The notes under the pieces: generated by a model
The model's input: only the letters and a program-made list of their open reading frames with translations
Databases searched by the model: none
What the model was told of the DNA's origin: nothing
Position numbers and translations under genes: made by a program
In this document: positions 34,151 through 45,900 of the stretch, one piece after another
Position numbering within the stretch: the stretch's first letter is position 1
How the letters are laid out: every line of letters starts with the position of its first letter
Assembly (NCBI RefSeq): GCF_020536995.1
Contig: NC_068357.1
Location: forward strand, 127,676,309 to 127,740,308
Reading direction: 5' to 3'
From: Dreissena polymorpha
Taxonomy: Eukaryota > Mollusca > Bivalvia > Myida > Dreissenidae
Length of the DNA stretch: 64,000 nucleotides

Positions 34151-34427
34151 AGGAACTAAAATCAGAAAAAAAAAAATTTGAACTATTAATAAGCAATGCT
34201 CCTTAATCATATGTCAGCATTCGTTCCCAATTACCTGGAACCGGACCTGTTCCAATTATTGCAAGTTAAGAATAATCACAATCAAAACAAAACAAATCTC
34301 GAAAAATGCTGATATATAAATGTGTTCACCGACGTTAAAAATTCTCATGAAATGCTCTTGAATAAATCCAATTAAATCCAGTTTTTTGCACCTTCATGGT
34401 ATCTAGTTTACACAGTTTGTTAATTTA

Positions 34428-34565
34428 TTGGGGTCCAGAAAGGCCAAAAACCAAGAAGAACACATAGTTATACGAAAAAGGCTGAATACCAAAAAGGCTA
34501 CAAACATACAACAAAGGCAGAAAAATGGTTTTGCGTTTTGATTTTCTGCCTTTCTGGATCCCAAT
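34428..34565. repeat. Small MITE with 18-bp terminal inverted repeats
   Basis: The left end 'attggggtccagaaaggc' and the right end 'gcctttctggatcccaat' are inverted copies with one mismatch. The element is about 138 bp and has no coding content. Confidence 0.75.
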
Positions 34566-34670
34566 CATGCCCATTCTATATATTGATACATGTATGCATA
34601 CTCATGATAATGTAGTGTTTCCTTCTGCAAAAATATTTCCATTGACAGTTAACATTCAGAATAAAAAACA

Positions 34671-34880
34671 ACAAGATGTGTTTGTGAAACAATAGGTCCC
34701 CCCATGTATTTGACATTTGACCTTCAACTAAGACCTTGACCTTTCACCACTTAAAATGTGCAGCTCCATGAGATACACATGCACGTAAAATATCAAGTGG
34801 CTATCTTCAATATCGCAAAAGTTATGGCCAATGTTAAAGTTTGATGCAAACCAACAGACAGTATAGACCGGGAGACATAA
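34671..34880 (+). repeat. Dispersed repeat family 'GTTTGTGAAAC', short copy
   Basis: It starts 'acaagatgtgtttgtgaaac', has a single 'aatgtgcagctccatgagat' block, and ends 'accgggagacataaa'. It is shorter than the copies at 19383 and 27891. Confidence 0.75.
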
Positions 34881-35780
34881 ACAGTGTTTAGGCTTTTGGT
34901 CAACATTCACAAAATGAGTAACCGCTGCAGTGAGCTGGGAATCCTGGAAGAACTATGCAAATAATATGTTGTTGATTAAACATAAAACGTATAACAGTGT
35001 CCAAATTATAAATACGGGCAATAACTATTTAATATTGTCGTCGGATGTTTCGGGCCCCAGGTGTTTCCACCATGCATGTTTCCCCCTTAGTCATTTCACT
35101 TCAAACTTGAAGTGTCATTGCTTGGCATGGTTTACCAAGTATCTTTATCTTCTATTTACAATAAGACGTTTACGATAAACTCCACTGTATTTGTTTTAAA
35201 AACGTTTTACGTGTCATTTCATGCTTTGTTTTGAATAAACTATACACGAAAAAACGAAAATAAAATATCAAAGTGAAATAAATGTTGTTTTGTTAAAAAA
35301 AAACGATAGCAAAGTGTAATGGAATTTGTTTAATGTATGCGAGTAAGTTTAAAAGTAAGTTTCAAAATAACACGGGTCATATAGATATCTATTATATGCA
35401 ATGTTTAATAATAAAGAGGAAGTGGTATTTTGCTTTCTTTTATATTATTTGTTTTTCTATTTATTTATTCGTATACTGTGTGTATGTACATTTCTGTATA
35501 CTTAAGAACGCGACCGAAATAAATTTATGGCAATCGATCTATTGTCGACGTTTTTGTTGTAGCTTCATTCGTTGTAACTTAAGAATTGTTACTTAATGTA
35601 ACTAACTAATGGGGTTGTCTACCCTCGGGACTTTGGTTAAAAACCATTGCCCGAGCACACTGCTAAACATATATAGGGTACATTTGTTGCACGTAATTCG
35701 GTTTTGGTTTCAGGTTTAGGTTTTTTACGAGTTTAGTGTTAAACCTGAACTAGTTTGCAGGGTTTTGATATTTGCAACAA

Positions 35781-36950
35781 ATGAACGGTTTCGTGATAAA
35801 CATGGCCGACTTTGTAGCAGCTGTTATGACACTAACCAGCTCTGATGAAGAAAATTCATATGCTTCGCTTATTCGTTTGTCTTCTAGAAATTATATCAAC
35901 GCATTTGAAGGTGTTCTTGCTATTACAACAATTCGTGACGAGAAGAGTAGAGTGGTCAATTATGTTGAGACTGTATACCCTCTGTATAGCATTGATGATT
36001 TCAGGGAACGTTTTCGTGTCAGCCGAGATACATTTGATAAGTTTGTCATTCAAATGACACCGTTTCTTATGACAAAGGATATTGCTAGAGGGATAAGTGT
36101 AGAAAAGAAACTGTTGGTGTACATAAAGTATATTTCAACTCAACTTACATTTCAGTGCCTTGCAGATATATTTGGCATTTGTGAAACAACAGTTCATTGT
36201 ATTGTTCATTGTGTTTCAAAATTGATTTCATCTAAAGTCTTGCCAAATATGGTAAGATGGCCAACTGGACGCAAAGTTGCTGACACTGTAAATGAGTTCC
36301 AGCATCTGGAAGGTTTTCCTGGGGTAATTGGGGCCATTGATGGGACTCATATTCCAATCCGAACTCCTTCAGACTGTGCAGAAAACTACTTCAATCGCAA
36401 GAAGTATCCGTCCATCATCTTACATGCTGTATGCAATAGCAACTTAAATTTTACAGACGTGTTCTGTGGCTGGCCCGGATCAGTACACGATGCCAGGGTT
36501 CTAAAAAATTCTCCACTCATGGAGCGTGTGGATCAAAACTTTGAAGATATCTTTCCTGCCAACACTCATTTGCTAGGAGATGCAGCTTATGCATTGAATT
36601 CTTGGATGATGGTTCCTTTCAAAGACTATGGTAATCTTAATAAAAACCAAAAAAGATACAATTATGTACATAGTGCAACTAGGATGTGCATCGAACGTAC
36701 CTTTGGGGCTCTAAAAGGACGCTTTCGCCGATTGAAATTTATTGATTTGGTAGATATTCAATGTATTGTTCATGTAGTACTTAGTTGCTGTGCAATCCAT
36801 CAACTTTGTATGGACAGTGCAGAGGACTTACTTGAATACATTAATGAAGGAATGGCAGAAAATGAGGAAGTTATTTATTTTGAGGACTTTATGCCAAGAT
36901 GTACAAGTGCACAAATGAAACGAGACGCAATTTTAAATACTATAAAGTGA
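35781..36950 (+). CDS. PIF/Harbinger-type transposase (HARBI1-like), intact
   Basis: The 389-aa frame runs from ATG at 35781 to TGA without a break, close to the usual length of about 350-400 aa for this nuclease. The DDE-type fold is supported by 'IGAIDGTHI' (Asp about 187), 'GWPGSVHDARV' (about 229-239), 'LLGDAAYAL' (Asp about 267) and 'CIERTFGALKGRF' (Glu about 305). The N-terminal part has the helical region typical of the family ('FRERFRVSRDTFDKFV', about 74-89). These proteins cut and paste DNA with a Myb/SANT-like partner, and in vertebrates one has been domesticated as HARBI1. No partner gene or terminal inverted repeats could be found nearby. A different repeat begins 48 bp after the stop and may have replaced the 3' end. 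It could be a live transposon or a domesticated gene. An upstream TTG (35772) is open but ATG is preferred. Confidence 0.9.
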   Translation: MNGFVINMADFVAAVMTLTSSDEENSYASLIRLSSRNYINAFEGVLAITTIRDEKSRVVNYVETVYPLYSIDDFRERFRVSRDTFDKFVIQMTPFLMTKDIARGISVEKKLLVYIKYISTQLTFQCLADIFGICETTVHCIVHCVSKLISSKVLPNMVRWPTGRKVADTVNEFQHLEGFPGVIGAIDGTHIPIRTPSDCAENYFNRKKYPSIILHAVCNSNLNFTDVFCGWPGSVHDARVLKNSPLMERVDQNFEDIFPANTHLLGDAAYALNSWMMVPFKDYGNLNKNQKRYNYVHSATRMCIERTFGALKGRFRRLKFIDLVDIQCIVHVVLSCCAIHQLCMDSAEDLLEYINEGMAENEEVIYFEDFMPRCTSAQMKRDAILNTIK

Positions 36951-36997
36951 CAAAATATTAAGTTAAAAAGGCAAATAGTCGAAAGATCTGATTATCC

Positions 36998-38185
36998 CCA
37001 CGCTTTTTGAAAAAAAGGTGGGGATATTGTGGTGATCTCCGCCGTCCGTCCGTCCGTCTGTCCGTCTGTCCGTCCGTCTGTCCGTCCGTCCTGGCCACTA
37101 TCTCCTCCTACACTAAAAGCACTAGAACCTTGAAATTTACACACATGGTAGCTATGAGCATATGTGCGACCCTGCACTATTTGGAATTTTGATCTGACCC
37201 CTGGGTCAAAAGTTATAGGGGTTGGGGTGGGGCCGCGTCAGAAATTATCACTCATTTTTTTAGGTTATTTTACATTTACTTCTTTATTTCTACACCGATT
37301 CACTTCAAATTGATACTGGACCTCACCTATGACAATACGGTCAATCTCAACCATGCATGGCCCCATTCCCAACCCTGGGGCGCCCCGCCCACATAGGCCA
37401 CACCCACCAAAAATTTCCATTTACTATAATTTTTTCATTTCTACACGGATTCACTTCAAATTGATACTGAACTTTTGTTATGACATTAGGGTCAATCTCA
37501 ACTATGCATGGCCCCAATCCCAACCCTGGGGCGCCCGCCCACATAGGCCACACCCACCAAAAAATTCCATTTACTATAATTTTTTCATTTCTACACGGAT
37601 TCACTTCAAATTGATACTGAACTTCTCTTATGACATTAGGGTCAATCTCAACTATGCATGGCCCCATAACCAACCCTGGGGCCCCGCCCACATAGACCAC
37701 ACCCACCCAAAATTGCCTTTACTATAATTTCTTCATTTCTACACCGATTCACTTCAAATTGATATTGAACTTCTCTTATGACAATACAGTCAATCTCAAC
37801 TATGCATGGCCCCATTACCAACCCTGGGGCGCCCCGCCCACATAAACCACACCCACCCAAAATTGCCTTTTACTATAATTTCTTCATTTCTACACCAATT
37901 CACTTCAAATTGATACTGAACCTCTCTTATGACAATACGGTCAATCTCAACTATGCATGGCCCCATTACCAACCCTGGGGCGCCCTGCCCACATATGTCA
38001 CACCCACCCAAAATTGCCTTTTACTATAACTTCTTCATTTCTACACCAATTCACTTCTAATTGATGATGAACTTCTCTTATGACAATACGGTCAATCTCA
38101 GCTATGCATGGCCCCATTACCAACCCTGGGGCACACCTAGGTCAAACATTCGGCGTGGGGATACGCGTCGGCCTCTGCCGCGCCA
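36998..38185. repeat. Repeat element with short inverted ends and six 150-bp tandem blocks
   Basis: It starts 'tccccacgctttttg' and ends 'gcgtggggatacgcg', which gives a short inverted match. A 'ccgtccgtctgtccgt' run lies at 37044-37090. Six tandem blocks of about 150 bp follow, each with 'tcaatctcaactatgcatgg' and 'caaccctggggcgcccc'. Long open frames on both strands inside (for example 37329-37727) are produced by the 150-bp period and are not genes. A partial inverted copy is at 46231-46372. Confidence 0.85.
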
Positions 38186-38302
38186 TTTCTAGTTTTAGTT
38201 CTGGAACTGAAGAACAAGTCATGTGTTAAAGATATATTTCAGGAGAATAGACAACTGTTATAATAATGATCACCTAATTCTGTTTATGAATGTGTTGTTT
38301 TT

Positions 38303-38662
38303 AGCTCACCTGAGCACAATGTGCTCATGGTGAGCTATTGTGATCGCCATCATTGCCTTTTGTCCGTCGTGCGTCGTCCGTCGTGCGGCGTCAACATTTA
38401 CCTTGTTAACACTCTAGAGGTCACATTTATTGTCCAATCTTCATGAAACTTGGTCAGAACATGTGTCTCAATGAAATCTTAGCAGGGATTGAAACTGGGT
38501 CACATGAGCTCAAAAACTAGGTCACTAGGTCAAATATAAAAAAAACATGTTAAGTCACTTTTTTGGTCCAATCTTTATGAATCAGCTTGCATTTTTGTTC
38601 AGAATAGTCTAGTTCCTTTTGCTCTCAGGTGAGCGCCTTATGGCCTGATGGCCCTCTTGTTT
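38303..38662 (+). repeat. AGCTCACC repeat family, compact copy
   Basis: It starts with a hairpin: 'agctcacctgagcac', then 'aat', then the complement 'gtgctcatggtgagct'. It ends 'tggccctcttgttttt'. This is the cleanest copy of the family's two ends in the window. Confidence 0.85.
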
Positions 38663-39955
38663 TTGAAAATTATGAATAAATTACGTTTTGAATTAACTGT
38701 ATTTTCCCTCTTCCTTTAACAAAGTCAGGCTCAATGAATGTGCATTAATTGAACAAAATTAGAAAGAAAATTTTTTAAGTCTAGTTAAGATCCAAATGAA
38801 CATGAAATTTGAAAATGATGAATTTCATTTTGATTTATACTTATTTATATAAAGGCGATTTTGAAAAAAACTTATCATATTAATCACTCTTAACACCTCA
38901 TCGGATGATCCCTTATAAAATATATCGCTGTGATGGCACAGGGGCGATTCATAACACATGTTACAGTTTTGAAGGGTTATTTTCCACATAATGAAAAAAA
39001 AATGCAAAACATATTTGAATAGAGGACACTTGTTTGCACATACAACACTGTATTATAGTATACACTTACATACATTACATAAACAATTGATTTTTTTTTA
39101 TACAGAATATGCTGTATGGGTTAAAGCGCTTTGAAAAGCCACGATAAAGGGGAAACCCACAAAGAAAACATGAAATTGAGAAGCAAACAGGGGTCCTGCA
39201 TTGTGCTTTTTGGTGAAACAGGAAGGTGCTATTGTTAAAACTGTGCAATCTAAAACAGACATTAACAACAACAGCCCTGTGAAATACAAAATGTTATAGT
39301 AACTGACTTCTGTTTAAATGAAATGAACTAGTCTGTTTGATGTGAGCATATAAAGAGACAGTGTGTTTGTTTGTAATAACTTTAAAAAGTAAATACATAT
39401 GTGAGACTCATTGAGTTAAGGATGGATAACATTTATGTGTATGTTATAATTAGAAATAACACAAATGATTTATTGTGAAATTAGTTTAATGTGTTACAGC
39501 AAATAAATGATATATACTGTGTTAATCTGGCTTGAAAATGCATTTTTTTAAGGAAACTAACATACGGTTCTCGGCCTTGAAAATGAAAATTTGGCCTTAA
39601 AAAGTCCTTGAAAAGTGCTTGAATTTAGGTTTGAGATTTTTGTTTGAACCATGTAAATATGATAATTATCTGGCCGTTATTATAATTTGTAGATAATTGA
39701 GCCCAACTTTGGGAAAATAAGGTTTCATGCATGTGAGTTAAGTGTTGTCTGTTTAAAGGAAGTATTTTCTAGGAGAAAATCAAGTTTAGGAGGAAAGTGT
39801 GGTCTTTGATTAGCCTGTGCAGACTGCAAAGATGAACAGGGACAGAAATTTCCGACCATGCATTGGGCCCAGATTTTCCCACAGTGACGCTCAAATTATG
39901 ATGCCATGTAATTGTTGCATAACCCAGCATTGTCACTATGTTATTTTTGTGGCAG
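38663..39955. other. AT-rich DNA, probably intron of the RhoGAP gene
   Basis: No exon is seen. A short repeat-like piece ('aaaaagtccttgaaaagtgc') lies near 39597. The exon that should precede 39956 and encode the arginine-finger part of the RhoGAP fold was not found here, so the upstream intron extends further left. Confidence 0.45.
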
Positions 39956-42900
39956 GGTATCGACTGTATGAACCTGGAGCATGAGAAGTGGTGTGACGTG
40001 AACGTGATCAGTTCTCTATTGAAGTCTTTCTTCCGCCAGCTTCCTGAGCCACTAATTCCCGATGGTAAGTCTGGCAATTTGATGCTGGTTTTTATCATCC
40101 CCGCCATAGGTGGAGGGATTTTGTTTTGGCGTTGTCCGTCCGTCTTTCCGTCCGTCCTTCCGTTCATCCGTCTGGAGCCATATCTTGGAAGTGCTTGGGC
40201 GGATTTCATTGAAACTTGGTATGAGTATATATATGGATAACAGGATGATGCAGGCCAAATGGCATTGTACACCATCTGTTAATAGCAGAGTAATGGCCCT
40301 TTGTATCTTGAAAAAATGTTTTTTTGAGTGTCAAATATAACATTTTGTGTCCAGAAGCATATTGGCATGGGTTATCAATTCAACGAATTTGCTTGTTTAC
40401 TTTATTACAGTGATTTTTTTGGTCTTTATAAAGTACTAAAAAATGGCACTTTTGCAATAAGGACAAAACTGCAAATTTCCAAATTGCTTTAAAAAAAATC
40501 CTGATTGATGGTCTCAAAAAAAAGTTTTTTTTTTTTATTTTTTTTTTTAAATAACATTTAGTTACTTTCCCTATGCAGCTCTATGGCTTGAACCTAAGTT
40601 ATCATAATATTGACAACTTGATTACACTTAGTTATCAATGTTTATGTATGTTGAAGCAAAAAATAAAATACACCAATTTCCCAATCTGAAGAGATCATGA
40701 AGAGAATTTTTCCATATTTTTCCCATATTTTTCCCATATTTTTCCCAATTGGGCTGGTACCTGTACTTTTACCAATTGGATAAAAAAAATTGCTGAATTA
40801 TATCGGGAACAAAAAAAAATCTAGAGAGATACTACTGTTATCTTAAAGATACTTTAAAATCTTTTATGTTTGTTGGCATGAAATTTCTTGGTTAAAAAAA
40901 GACTTTTAGGCTAATCATTTCATCGATTTGTAATGTTGAAAAAATGATGAATTTGTGATGTGTTTGTGTTAAATTTGTGGATCGTTCAACCGATGACATC
41001 AATGACAATTATAAACCCACAAATAATAATGATTGTTCAGTATTTCTCTATTTTACGCTACTTAGCTTAAAATAAACCATATGGATGGTTTGGTTGCAGA
41101 CCTGTACCAGCCATTCATCGATGCAAGCCGTAATAAGGACCCGGAGAAGCGCATGTTGAAGCTGAAGGCACTCATACACAAACTGCCGGAGCACCATCTA
41201 GAGACGTTCAAACACCTTGCGCGACACCTGAACCGCGTAGCCCAGTACGCTGACGTCAACAGGGTAAGTCCGCCCAGGTCAAGGAGGTAACGGGTTCAAT
41301 CACGCTATGGGAGCATTGTTTAGATCTCCCTTAGAGACTCCAAGTACTGATTCTACCCTGGAAAAGAACTCGAGAGTGTTTCAATAAGCATTTTGCTTTT
41401 TATGCAACTGAGCTAAATTAAATAGTTTTAAACCAATCAGGGTAGGGACATGTATTGGTGTTGCATTAATATTACCTTCGTTAAACTCGATGTTTTTACC
41501 GTCCGACAAACAATGTTTTTTAGGGTGCTGGTGTTACCCACTCTGTCAGGTTATCCGCAGTTGGTAAGACTCTTTAAAATGTTTGTAAAAGTTTGTGGTT
41601 GAACCTACTTCCACATATCTCAAGCCATCAATTGAAACTTTATACATGAAGTTACGATATGCAATACTTGTTTTATCTCTAGTGATCCACAGATGCCCTT
41701 GTTTCATCCGCATGTAGTACAGGTCAATTTATTATCTGTATTTTCATAAAATATACATTTACTTGTTCCGGAATTTTGTCCGCTCACCCATGAAGGCTGA
41801 TGCATTAGTTGTTATTTTCAATCATAATCAAGAATTGCTCTGATGCAGGATTCAAATCGGTAATCCAATAGAACTGTTTTATATCATTATAAATAAATTG
41901 ACGAAGACTGTGGACACAAGTCTGTTCTTGTGGTCAACATTTATTCCAACATTGTCTTTCCGTTATGACTATATTGGTCAACTTCAGAAATAGATAAACA
42001 CATCCATGGACTTTGTTAACAAAATGAGCACCCACCCTATGCCCATTACAGTCAATTATCCACACTTTCCTGAGTTGTTTGCCCTTGTTTCTTCCCTAGT
42101 GATCCACACTTTCCTGAGTTCTTTGTCTGTGTTTCATCCTTAGTCATTTACATATTCCAGAGTTATTTTCCCTTGTTTTATTTGTAGTTATTTACACTTT
42201 CCTGAGTTATTTTTCCTTGTGTTATCTGTAGTAATTTAATAAAAAAAGACCACTTATAATGTTGTTAGAACTTCAAGTCCTACCCTTTTTTCAAAATAAT
42301 TGTATTCCTATGTATATTTTGTAGTTTTGTGATTATTTTGGAAATAAAATATGTTTAAACTAAGTAATTTACACTTTCCTGAGTAATTTTCCCTTGTTTT
42401 ATCTGTAGTAATTTACACTTTCCTGAGTTATTTTCCCTTGTTTTATCTGTAGTAATTTACACTTTCCTGAGTTATTTTCCCTTGTTTTATCTGTAGTTAT
42501 TTACACTTGCCTGAGTTATTTTTCCTTGTTTTATCTGTAGTAAAATAATAAAAAAGACCACTTATAATGTTGTTAGAACTTCAAGTCCTACCCTTTTTTC
42601 AAAAGAATTGTATTCCTATGTATATTTTGTAGTTTTGTGATTATTTTGGAAATAAAATATGTTTAAACTAAGTAATTTACACTTTCCTGAGTTATTTTCC
42701 CTTGTTTTATCTGTAGTAATTTACACTTTCCTGAGTTATTTTCCCTTGTTTTATCTGTAGTTATGTACAATTTCCTGGGTTATTTGCCCTTTTTTCATCC
42801 TTAATGGTCCACACTTTCATGAGTTTGTTGCCCTTTTATCGTCCTTAATGGTCCAAACTCTCACGAGTTTGTTGTCATTGAATGTTAGCTGACAAAGGGT

Positions 42901-45900
42901 TGTTTGGGTGTAAATCATTTTTAGCTCGGTTGTTTTCGGAGAAAACCCGAGGTATTGTCATACAGCTCGTCGTGTTGTGTCGTCCGCCGTCCACGTCATG
43001 CTAAAACCTTAACATGTTGTCAAGGTTTTGAACATTGGCTATAAAATCTAAGTGCTTCCACCTACAACTTTGAAACTTAGTATGTAGCTGCACCTTGATG
43101 AGTTCTACACGCCTGACCCATATTTGTGTCACTAGGTCAAAGGTCAAGGTCACTGTGACCTCTAAAGAAAAATATAATAATTTCTGACAAGCTTTCATTT
43201 ATTAAAAAATGCACCTGCAGCCGAGTGTTGGCACCCTTTATGCAATGCTCTTGTTTGAATGATTACTTTGACAGCCTCTACATGCTGTTGTTATTCTGTA
43301 TTCAAACTAGAGCTGCAACAGTTTGAATCAACTTAAAAATATTATGTAGGAATGGCAAAATAGTCTGTAGGTATAACTAAATCATTTGATGGGTTCTTGT
43401 CCCAAAGCAGTTGAAAAATGTTAATTAAAAAGCAATTTGAAGACACAGTATAGTGATTTTTATGCCACCGGATTAAATGAATGGGGGTATATTGTTTTTG
43501 GCCTGTCTGTCTGTCATTGTGTGTGTCAGTCAAAAACTTTAACCTTGGTCATAACTTTTGCAATATTGAAGATAGCAACTTGATATTTTGCATGCATGTG
43601 TATCTCATGGAGCTGCACATTTTGAGTGGTGGAAGGTCAAGGTCATTATTCAAGGTCAAAGATGGCTTCAAAGCGGCGCAGTAGGGGGCATTGTGTTTCA
43701 CAAACACAGCTCTTGTTTCTTTTGACAACCCCTGCAACAAAGTAGAGATGTTTTTTGTGTATGGTTTTAGCAGAATATATGTTTTTATTGTTGACAAAAA
43801 ATCTTTTACCCAGGAATATTTTAGATTTATATATTTTTTACTGCAAAAATAATGGTCAGAATATAATAATAATTATTGCATTATTTTTTCCATTAGTTAC
43901 ATCGGTCTTCATATATCTTTAATGTTAAGTGACACATGAAAAGTGTGCAGAATATGTGTTTGTCACCACAATGTTGACATGAATAGGAATTGATAAGTCT
44001 GGAGTCATATTGCCTACAAAAATGTATAGAGTCATAATGCAACCTGCTCCAAATATTGTAAAATCATTTATACTTGGGAGCATTCAATTTCGTGGTTAAA
44101 AAAAAGACATTCCTGGACACATTGATTTTGGAAAGAACAATAACCACCTTTTTGATGTGTTTGTGTTAAATTTCGTGGATTGGTAAACCCAAAAAAATCA
44201 AAGAAAATTAATGTCTGACGAAGATAAATGATTTTACAGTAGTCTGGTAATTCTTTCAGATGCAGGCCAAGAACCTTGCGATCGTGTTTGGGCCGACATT
44301 GATCCGCAAGGCTGACGACAACATGGTAGCCATGGTGACAGACATGTCGGACCACTGCAAAATCATAGAAAGCATCATTCTCCATGTATGTACTGTACTT
44401 AAGCTTATATAAGGCACAGCCATGTAAAACGCACACCAATTCTGGAAAGGAAAATTTTGGTGTAAAACTATAATATCTTACGGAACACTGAAATGTCCAG
44501 GACCACAAACAGTCTTCACCTGATTTTTTCAGAACACCAGGCTCTCAAAATCACTTTTCTGAAGACCTTTAACTTACCCAGCTGTCTTGTAATGCAGCTT
44601 ATTGAAAATTCTATGAACTGACTTAATTGTGGGTTTAATTAGTTATCAAGAATTATATTTATTTTGTTTGTGTGTAACTTGTTATGTTTCTAGTTGGTTA
44701 ACTGCTACCATATTTCACCACAGCAAGAATACAGTTGTTATTTATAATCTGCCATAATAATCTTTTGTGAAATAAAATTGAAGTAAAAAGAACTACACAA
44801 TAAGACCAATTAGGACAATCTTCACTTGCCCCAAGCTAACAGCAAACATCCAATTCTTAAGGCTAGTGGATTAGAAACTAGTGGATAAGAGGCTAGTGGG
44901 TTTGAGGCTAGTGGGTTAGAAGCTAGTGGATTAGAGGCTAGTGGATTAGAGGCTAGTGGGTTAGAGGCTAGTGGGTTAGAGGCTAGTGGGTTTGAGGCTG
45001 GTGGGTTTGAGGCTAGTGGATTAGAGGCTAGTGGGTTAGAGGCTAGTGGGTTTAAGGCTAGTGGGTTAGAGGCTAGTGGGTTAGAGGCTGGTGGGTTTGA
45101 GGCTGGTGGGTTTGAGGCTAGTGGGTTTGAGGCTAGTGGGTTAGAAACTAGTGGGTTAGAGGCTAGTGGATCAGAGGCTAGTGGGTTAGAGGCTAGTGGG
45201 TTAGAGGCTAGTGGTTGATGGGGTTTGAGGCTGGTGGTTGGCTGTGGTTTGAGGCTAGTGGGTTAGAGGCTAGTGGGTTAGAAACTAGTCGGTAAGAGGT
45301 TAGTAGATTAGAGGCTTGTGGGTTAGAGTCTTGTGGGTTAGAGGCTAGTGGGTTTGAGGCTAGTGGGTTAGAGGCTAAAAGGTTACAGGGAAGTTTGCTC
45401 AAAAAGGCTTGGGTGTGCCTAAAGACCAGTGGAAGCAACCATATGATGACATTTTCTGATTAAGTATTGGCATCATCTGCAGTTAGCTGAGGGTTTGTTA
45501 TTTTACAAAGATTTGCTACATGCTTTATGTTTGTTTCTGTGTGAGTGGTTCTTTGGCTCCTGTACATGCTACATGTTTGTTTCAGTGTGAGTGGATCTTC
45601 GGCTCCTGGGACATGGACAGCAGCGTCCCCACAGATGACAAGGCTGCAGAGTGCATGTCCTTGGTGTCAGCGCCCTCCAGCAGTAACATGAGAGAGGAGG
45701 CCGGTATGGACTGGTTCATTCACCCATTACCACTGAGATACTCACTTTGACGTAGTCCTTTAGAAAATCAAATTAAATATAGATTATACTTTTAAAGGCT
45801 TAGTTTCAAATCATGTGATACTGATGAGTTGCAAACATCATAAAACCTGACCAGACTGTGGCAGGCTTTAGCGATTTAATGCTTACACACTGACACAAAT

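Noticed and set aside
37329-38029. Series of long open frames on both strands with 'HRPHPPK' and 'GPCIVEIDPNV' repeats
   Set aside because: They follow from a 150-bp tandem period divisible by three. Both strands are open at once, and there is no start context or family match.
45208-45438. Antisense open frame with 'SNPLA' repeats
   Set aside because: It is a by-product of a 15-bp intronic minisatellite.
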